Source: Paracoccaceae bacterium (GTDB lineage: Bacteria; Pseudomonadota; Alphaproteobacteria; Rhodobacterales; Rhodobacteraceae). From it: 5,850 bases of DNA. This document shows, piece by piece, positions 4,586 through 5,850 of the stretch. The DNA is taken from NCBI GenBank assembly GCA_015487255.1, contig WFQA01000009.1:1-5850 (forward strand), written 5' to 3'. Numbering within the stretch: the first letter of the stretch is position 1; each line of letters opens with the position of its first letter. The notes below the pieces were generated by a model. That model was not told the DNA's origin. It searched no databases and saw only the letters and a list, made by a program, of their open reading frames with translations. The translations under genes were made by a program, and so were the position numbers.

Positions 4586-5850
4586 ATGCCAACCAAAGAC
4601 CAGCCATGGCTGTTTCGCACCTATGCGGGCCATTCCACTGCCGGGGCCTCCAACGCGCTTTACCGTGACAATCTGGCAAAAGGCCAAACCGGGCTGAGCG
4701 TGGCTTTTGATCTGCCCACCCAGACCGGCTATGACAGCGATCACATTCTGGCGCACGGCGAGGTTGGCAAGGTTGGCGTGCCGGTTGGCCACCTGGGCGA
4801 TATGCGGCGCTTGTTTCAGGATATTCCGCTGGCGCGGATGAACACCTCGATGACCATCAACGCCACCGCCGCCTGGCAGCTCGCGCTTTATATCGCGGTA
4901 GCCGAGGAGCAGGGGGCGGATATTGCCGCGCTCAGGGGCACGGTGCAAAACGATATCATCAAGGAGTATCTTTCGCGCGGCACCTATATCTTTCCGCCCG
5001 CGCCAAGCCTGAAACTGATCGGTGATATCACTGAATATTGCTACGGGAACCTGCCCAAGTGGAACCCGGTCAATGTCTGCTCTTACCACCTGCAAGAGGC
5101 CGGCGCGACCCCCGAGCAGGAGCTGGCTTTTGCGCTGGCAACCGCGATCGCGGTGCTTGATCAGGTACGCTCCCAAGTGCCAAAAGCGGATTTTCCGGCG
5201 GTGGTCGGGCGCGTTTCATTCTTTGTCAATGCCGGTATCCGCTTTGTGACCGAGATGTGCAAAATGCGCGCATTCGTTGAGCTGTGGGACGAGATCTGCC
5301 TTGAGCGCTACGGGGTGCAAGACCCAAAAGCGCGGCGTTTTCGCTACGGGGTGCAGGTCAATTCATTGGGCCTCACCGAGCAGCAGCCGGAGAACAATGT
5401 TTACCGGATTCTGATCGAAATGCTGGCGGTGACCATGAGCAAAAAGGCGCGGGCGCGGGCGGTGCAACTTCCGGCATGGAATGAGGCCCTCGGCCTGCCG
5501 CGCCCGTGGGACCAGCAATGGTCACTGCGCATGCAGCAGATCATGGCGTATGAGACTGACCTGCTGGAATATGACGACCTGTTTGACGGCAACCCGGCGG
5601 TGGAGCGCAAGGTCGAAGCGCTAAAAGCCGAAGCCCGCAGGGAGATCGCGCATATTGATGCGATCGGCGGCGCGGTGCAGGCGATTGACTATATGAAAAC
5701 CGCGCTTGTGCAGGCCAATGCGGCGCGGCTTGGGCGCATTGAGTCAGGTGAAACCATGGTGGTCGGCGTCAACCGCTTTGAGCAAGGCGCGCCAAGCCCG
5801 CTGACCGGCGGCGATAATGAGATCATGGTGGTGGACCCAAAGCTGGAGCA
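4586..5850 (+). CDS. ecm: Ethylmalonyl-CoA mutase, N-terminal part (runs off window)
   Basis: Ecm is a coenzyme-B12 enzyme that converts (2R)-ethylmalonyl-CoA to (2S)-methylsuccinyl-CoA, the step after Ccr and the epimerase in the ethylmalonyl-CoA pathway. The open frame gives 421 residues without a stop; full-length Ecm is about 650-660, so the C-terminal B12-binding domain with DxHxxG lies beyond the window. Visible mutase-family motifs are FRTYAGHSTAGASNALYRDN (10-29), VAFDLPTQTGYDSD (39-52), GTVQNDIIKEYLSRGTYIFP (118-137) and SYHLQEAGATPEQEL (166-180), whose His168 matches the catalytic histidine of methylmalonyl-CoA mutase. PTQTGYDSD where methylmalonyl-CoA mutase has THRGYDSD, and SMTINATAAW where it has SMTMNGAVLP, point to Ecm rather than methylmalonyl-CoA mutase; the ccr neighbour agrees. 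The start is set by AGGAG 6 nt upstream. A plain methylmalonyl-CoA mutase is the only realistic alternative. Confidence 0.95.
   Translation, partial: MPTKDQPWLFRTYAGHSTAGASNALYRDNLAKGQTGLSVAFDLPTQTGYDSDHILAHGEVGKVGVPVGHLGDMRRLFQDIPLARMNTSMTINATAAWQLALYIAVAEEQGADIAALRGTVQNDIIKEYLSRGTYIFPPAPSLKLIGDITEYCYGNLPKWNPVNVCSYHLQEAGATPEQELAFALATAIAVLDQVRSQVPKADFPAVVGRVSFFVNAGIRFVTEMCKMRAFVELWDEICLERYGVQDPKARRFRYGVQVNSLGLTEQQPENNVYRILIEMLAVTMSKKARARAVQLPAWNEALGLPRPWDQQWSLRMQQIMAYETDLLEYDDLFDGNPAVERKVEALKAEARREIAHIDAIGGAVQAIDYMKTALVQANAARLGRIESGETMVVGVNRFEQGAPSPLTGGDNEIMVVDPKLE

Noticed and set aside
4068..4697. 209-aa plus-strand ORF opposite the acyltransferase gene
   Set aside because: Low-complexity Arg/His/Pro-rich shadow that runs through the promoter region and into ecm in another frame.
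4490..5176. 228-aa minus-strand ORF opposite ecm
   Set aside because: It is antisense to a strongly recognised gene, has no family motif, and would cross the divergent promoter region.

Overview
The window looks like a chromosomal segment from a marine alphaproteobacterium, most likely Rhodobacterales (Roseobacter group). The basis is a crotonyl-CoA carboxylase/reductase (ccr) gene close to an ethylmalonyl-CoA mutase (ecm) gene with a PlsB-type acyltransferase between them, followed by a LuxR/LuxI quorum-sensing pair. No species can be named from sequence reading alone.

Layout, left to right: the 5' end of an acyl-homoserine-lactone synthase (luxI, minus strand, cut by the window start); luxR (minus, 250-984); a small ORF of about 71 aa (minus, 905-1120) overlapping the start of luxR; an AT-rich gap (1121-1313); ccr (minus, 1314-2579); a long non-coding gap (2580-3074) holding the ccr promoter, two operator-like palindromes and a perfect 56-bp palindrome; a glycerol-3-phosphate acyltransferase-like gene (minus, 3075-4448); a 137-bp divergent promoter region; and ecm (plus, 4586 to the window end, about the first 421 residues).

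How they work together: Ccr reductively carboxylates crotonyl-CoA to ethylmalonyl-CoA, and Ecm (a B12 enzyme), after epimerisation, converts (2R)-ethylmalonyl-CoA to methylsuccinyl-CoA. These are two diagnostic steps of the ethylmalonyl-CoA pathway, which replaces the glyoxylate cycle for growth on acetate and other C2 or C4 substrates. The acyltransferase between them would start phospholipid synthesis. The quorum-sensing genes form a separate unit with visibly lower G+C.

The most useful observations are: a near-identical 13-bp dyad (GCAAYATTGTTGC) in front of both ccr and ecm, in the same orientation to each gene, which suggests a shared regulator; the loop-free 56-bp palindrome with a third degenerate arm copy nearby, which looks like a mobile-element remnant or extrusion-prone structure; and the small ORF overlapping luxR. 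I did not find a wholly new system; most genes belong to known families.
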